35,022 nt of DNA from Achromobacter sp. Marseille-Q4962 (GTDB taxonomy: Bacteria > Pseudomonadota > Gammaproteobacteria > Burkholderiales > Burkholderiaceae_B): NCBI RefSeq assembly GCF_943737005.1, contig NZ_CALSFU010000033.1, forward strand, positions 1 to 35,022, read 5' to 3'. Shown piece after piece: positions 32,833 through 35,022 of the stretch; position 1 is the stretch's first letter, and each line of letters starts with the position of its first letter. The notes beneath the pieces were generated by a model. It was not told where the DNA came from. It worked only from the letters and a program-made list of their open reading frames with translations, and did not search any database. A program made the translations under genes and the position numbers.

Positions 32833-33867
32833 TTATTGAGGGTCGGACATGACGTCCAGCGCGATGTCCGCCCGCGTCTTGCGGTCGTACACGCGCAGCG
32901 TGACCTCGGCTTCGCGGATTTCGAACACCGCCGTGGCCAGGGTGTTTTCCTCGTCCGGGTCGTCGGCGGCGGTGCGCAGGATGGGCAGCTCGCCCTCGGT
33001 GTCGAACAGGGCCGCCAGCAGATCGTCGCTGCCCGCGCCGGGAGACCAGCCGTCCACGATGCGCTCGATGCGGTGCTGGCGTGCGCGGGACGAGTCGGTC
33101 ACGACCTGCAGCTGGCCGGTGGTGTCGGCGTGCACCATGTGGTTGGCATGGCCGTAGCGGGCGCCGGTTTCCAGCACGGAGGTCAGGCCCGGCATGGCCT
33201 CCACGCTGAGCAGCCGTTCGTCGTGGGCGCTGCCCAGCAGGTGGTGAAAGCCCCCGGCGTGCGGCAGGCTGTCGAGCAGCGCCAGCGCGTCGTCGAGCGT
33301 GGCGCAGTCCAGCACCGCGCGCGCCACCAGCATGCGGGGCACGCCGGGCTGGCGCTGGCGCGTGCGCAGGTTGTTGATGGTCTGCACCAGGCCGGCGCGG
33401 TTGGCGCCGAATGTATGGCCGGGCAGGGAGCCCGGGTAGTAGAAGCTGACATAGCCCGGCGCGTCGTCGAGCGCCACGTCCACCAGGTGGCAGCGGCCAT
33501 ACAGGAAGGGGTCGCCGTCTTCGTTGTGCGCGATCCAGCGCGAGCCGTCGGCCGCCTTGAGCGCAACCGAGGTGCAGCCGTCGGTGGTCTTGTGCAGCAG
33601 GTCGCCCCGGCAGTTCCAGAGCAGCACGTCTTCGAGCGGCAGGCGCATCCCCTCGGCCAGCCCTTCGAGCTCTTCCCAGACGGCCGGCAGCGACTGCCGC
33701 GCCTGGTCGCCCAGCGTCTGCAGGAACGGATGGCCGCGCCACGGGCGCAGCGCCTCCCAGGTGGGGCTTTGGTCGAGATAGGCGTCCATGAGAGGGCGGG
33801 CGAGCTTGCCCAGGGCGATGCCGGTTTCGCGCCGGCTTCCGGCGATGCGCACGTACTTGTAGGCCAT
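32833..33867 (-). CDS. C45 family autoproteolytic acyltransferase/hydrolase (Ntn hydrolase)
   Basis: The 344-residue protein resembles isopenicillin-N acyltransferase (peptidase C45). The expected nucleophile is C98 in DGCTS, preceded by G97, the site of self-cleavage that exposes an N-terminal cysteine in this family. HNEDGD (114-119) and [17 protein letters not shown] follow as in the family. Bacterial members hydrolyse or transfer acyl groups of N-acyl amino acids or amides; penicillin biosynthesis is not implied. No signal peptide is seen. A CGGAGA ribosome site precedes the ATG at 33867. It converges on the 5-oxoprolinase-like gene and is divergent from glnH, so it may act on compounds from the same pathway (inference). 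Confidence 0.85.
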   Translation of the reverse strand: MAYKYVRIAGSRRETGIALGKLARPLMDAYLDQSPTWEALRPWRGHPFLQTLGDQARQSLPAVWEELEGLAEGMRLPLEDVLLWNCRGDLLHKTTDGCTSVALKAADGSRWIAHNEDGDPFLYGRCHLVDVALDDAPGYVSFYYPGSLPGHTFGANRAGLVQTINNLRTRQRQPGVPRMLVARAVLDCATLDDALALLDSLPHAGGFHHLLGSAHDERLLSVEAMPGLTSVLETGARYGHANHMVHADTTGQLQVVTDSSRARQHRIERIVDGWSPGAGSDDLLAALFDTEGELPILRTAADDPDEENTLATAVFEIREAEVTLRVYDRKTRADIALDVMSDPQ

Positions 33868-34046
33868 GGGGATTCTCCGGAGGTCATCTGGATTGTAATT
33901 TCAACGCGCCGCTGCCGCGCGGGGACGGATGCGTTAAGATCGCCGGTAAGTCGCTGCGCGCGTTGCCGTGCGCGATGCGGCCCAGGAATCATGCCCCACC
34001 ATCACCGCGGGGTTCCGCATGGACGGTCCCCGCAGAGGAGAGTTTC

Positions 34047-34796
34047 ATGATCAAACGCAACATCGCCGTGGCGCTGCTCGGCATGTCGGCCTTCCTGTTC
34101 GGCGCTCCCGGCGCGCAGGCGCAGGGCAAGGAACTGGTCGTCGCCACCGACACCGCGTTCGTGCCCTTCGAGTTCAAGAAAGGCAATACCTACACGGGCT
34201 TCGACATCGACCTGTGGGAGGCCATCGCCAAGGAGCTCAAGCTCAAGTACAAGCTGCAGCCCATGGACTTCAACGGCATCATTCCGGGCCTGCAGACCAA
34301 GAACATCGATGTGGCGCTGGCCGGCATCACCATCCGCGACGACCGCAAGAAGGTCATCGACTTCTCCGACCCCTACTACGAAAGCGGGCTGGCCATCCTG
34401 GTGAGCGACAAGAACACCGACATCAAGGACGCCCAGTCGCTCTCGGGCAAGACCGTCGCGGTCAAGACCGGCACGGCCACCGTGGACTTCATGAAGTCGC
34501 AGGTGCCCGACGCCAAGCTGAAGCTCTTTCCCAACATCGACAACGCCTACCTGGAGCTGGCCACGGGCCGCGTGGACGCCGCCGTGCACGACACCCCCAA
34601 CGTCCAGTACTACGCCAACACGGCGGGCAAGGGCCGGGTGAAAGTGGTGGGCACGGTCAAGAGCGGCGACTTCTACGGCATCGCCTTCCCCAAGGGCAGC
34701 GACCTGGTGCCCAAGGTGAACCAGGCGCTGGCCACGCTCAAGTCCAACGGCCAGTACGACGCCATCTACGAGAAGTGGTTCGGCAAGAAGCCCTGA
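34047..34796 (+). CDS. glnH: Glutamine-type ABC transporter substrate-binding protein
   Basis: The 249-residue protein has a signal peptide cleaved after AQA at 23-25 and the polar amino-acid binding (SBP family 3) fold. [19 protein letters not shown] opens the mature part, the ligand-binding arginine is in [11 protein letters not shown], and [10 protein letters not shown] and [10 protein letters not shown] are close to E. coli GlnH. AGGAG precedes the ATG at 34047. Glutamine is the likely ligand, by resemblance. A -10-like TAAGAT at 33935-33940 may be its promoter in the 179-base divergent region shared with the C45 gene. The permease gene follows after 114 bases containing a hairpin. Confidence 0.92.
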   Translation: MIKRNIAVALLGMSAFLFGAPGAQAQGKELVVATDTAFVPFEFKKGNTYTGFDIDLWEAIAKELKLKYKLQPMDFNGIIPGLQTKNIDVALAGITIRDDRKKVIDFSDPYYESGLAILVSDKNTDIKDAQSLSGKTVAVKTGTATVDFMKSQVPDAKLKLFPNIDNAYLELATGRVDAAVHDTPNVQYYANTAGKGRVKVVGTVKSGDFYGIAFPKGSDLVPKVNQALATLKSNGQYDAIYEKWFGKKP

Positions 34797-34814
34797 GCGC
34801 GTCCTGAACCGAGC

Positions 34815-34837
34815 CGCCGGCCCATGCGGGGCCGGCG
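34815..34837 (+). terminator. Intercistronic hairpin glnH-glnP
   Basis: CGCCGGCCC (34815-34823) pairs perfectly with GGGCCGGCG (34829-34837) around five bases, without a T-run. It lies between binding-protein and permease genes, as in TRAP operon 1 and the LIV operon. Confidence 0.5.
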
Positions 34838-34910
34838 CCCCGGCCCGGCAGGCGCGCGCCGGGTCCGGCTAGGCGCTGCACCAGCCGCCGCACCCATAGG
34901 GGAGAACATC

Positions 34911-35022
34911 GTGGAATTCGACTGGACAGTCATCCGGGACGCCTGGCCCAACCTGCAGCAAGGCACCCTCATGACCATCAAGATCACCTTCTGGGGGCTG
35001 GTGGGGGGCTTCATCCTGGGGG
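34911..35022 (+). CDS. glnP: Glutamine-type ABC transporter permease, 5' fragment
   Basis: The first 37 codons of a permease run off the window end. The GTG at 34911 follows GGGGAG at good spacing. The peptide EFDWTVIRDAWPNLQQGTL followed by a hydrophobic helix (TIKITFWGLVGGFILG) matches the start of GlnP/HisM-type permeases. It is cut by the window edge, not broken. Confidence 0.85.
   Translation, partial: MEFDWTVIRDAWPNLQQGTLMTIKITFWGLVGGFILG

Noticed and set aside
1..35022. CRISPR arrays, insertion sequences, integrases, toxin-antitoxin or phage-defence genes
   Set aside because: No regularly spaced direct repeats, transposase or nuclease motifs, or defence-like gene pairs were seen on reading both strands.

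Overview
The window looks like chromosome of a GC-rich betaproteobacterium of the Alcaligenaceae (Bordetella/Achromobacter type). This is inferred from the strong G/C third-position bias, the abundance of TRAP-type and ABC solute importers, the betaproteobacterial trimeric-porin style protein, and the PpiD, RlmJ and Prx-Grx sequences. I see no rRNA, tRNA, CRISPR, transposase, integrase or prophage gene. The species call is by recognition, not by search.

Region 1 (1-9000) is mostly housekeeping. A peroxiredoxin-glutaredoxin fusion lies behind an AT-rich, OxyR-like promoter region. It is followed by a pyridine-nucleotide disulfide oxidoreductase of the Lpd family, with a set of nested palindromes between them. 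On the minus strand come ugpQ and rlmJ. Then ppiD (plus) sits behind a short promoter/terminator leader, tesA (minus) and an YbbA-like ATPase (plus) overlap at their start codons, and an EamA/DMT exporter follows (minus).

Region 2 (9000-23300) is a catabolic/transport block. It holds a DapA-family aldolase/lyase (minus), LysR regulator 1, a TRAP transporter (dctP-dctQ-dctM), a DUF2848 protein, an amidase-signature hydrolase, LysR regulator 2 (a close paralogue of regulator 1), a DUF1445 putative hydro-lyase, and a five-gene LIV-type ABC importer. The promoters after the two LysR genes share a gap-free 46-nt element (35/46 identical) containing a LysR-type dyad and a promoter-like -35/-10 pair. 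The two halves therefore look like one regulon, probably made by duplication.

Region 3 (23300-35022) holds a porin with a TTG start (minus) and a second TRAP transporter (minus, order P-Q-M). These are followed by nudC, a MarR-type regulator with an operator-like dyad next to its promoter, and a 1207-residue single-chain HyuA-HyuB protein resembling ATP-dependent 5-oxoprolinase. A C45 (acyltransferase-like) Ntn hydrolase on the minus strand and the start of a glutamine-type ABC importer (glnH complete, glnP cut by the window end) complete the region.

Taken together, regions 2 and 3 encode several importers plus amide- or lactam-acting enzymes (amidase, DUF2848, DUF1445, 5-oxoprolinase-like, C45 hydrolase). 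My main hypothesis, an inference only, is a regulated pathway for uptake and opening of cyclic or N-acylated amino-acid-like amides, possibly 5-oxoproline-related. The strongest directly visible novelty is the duplicated LysR/operator pair.
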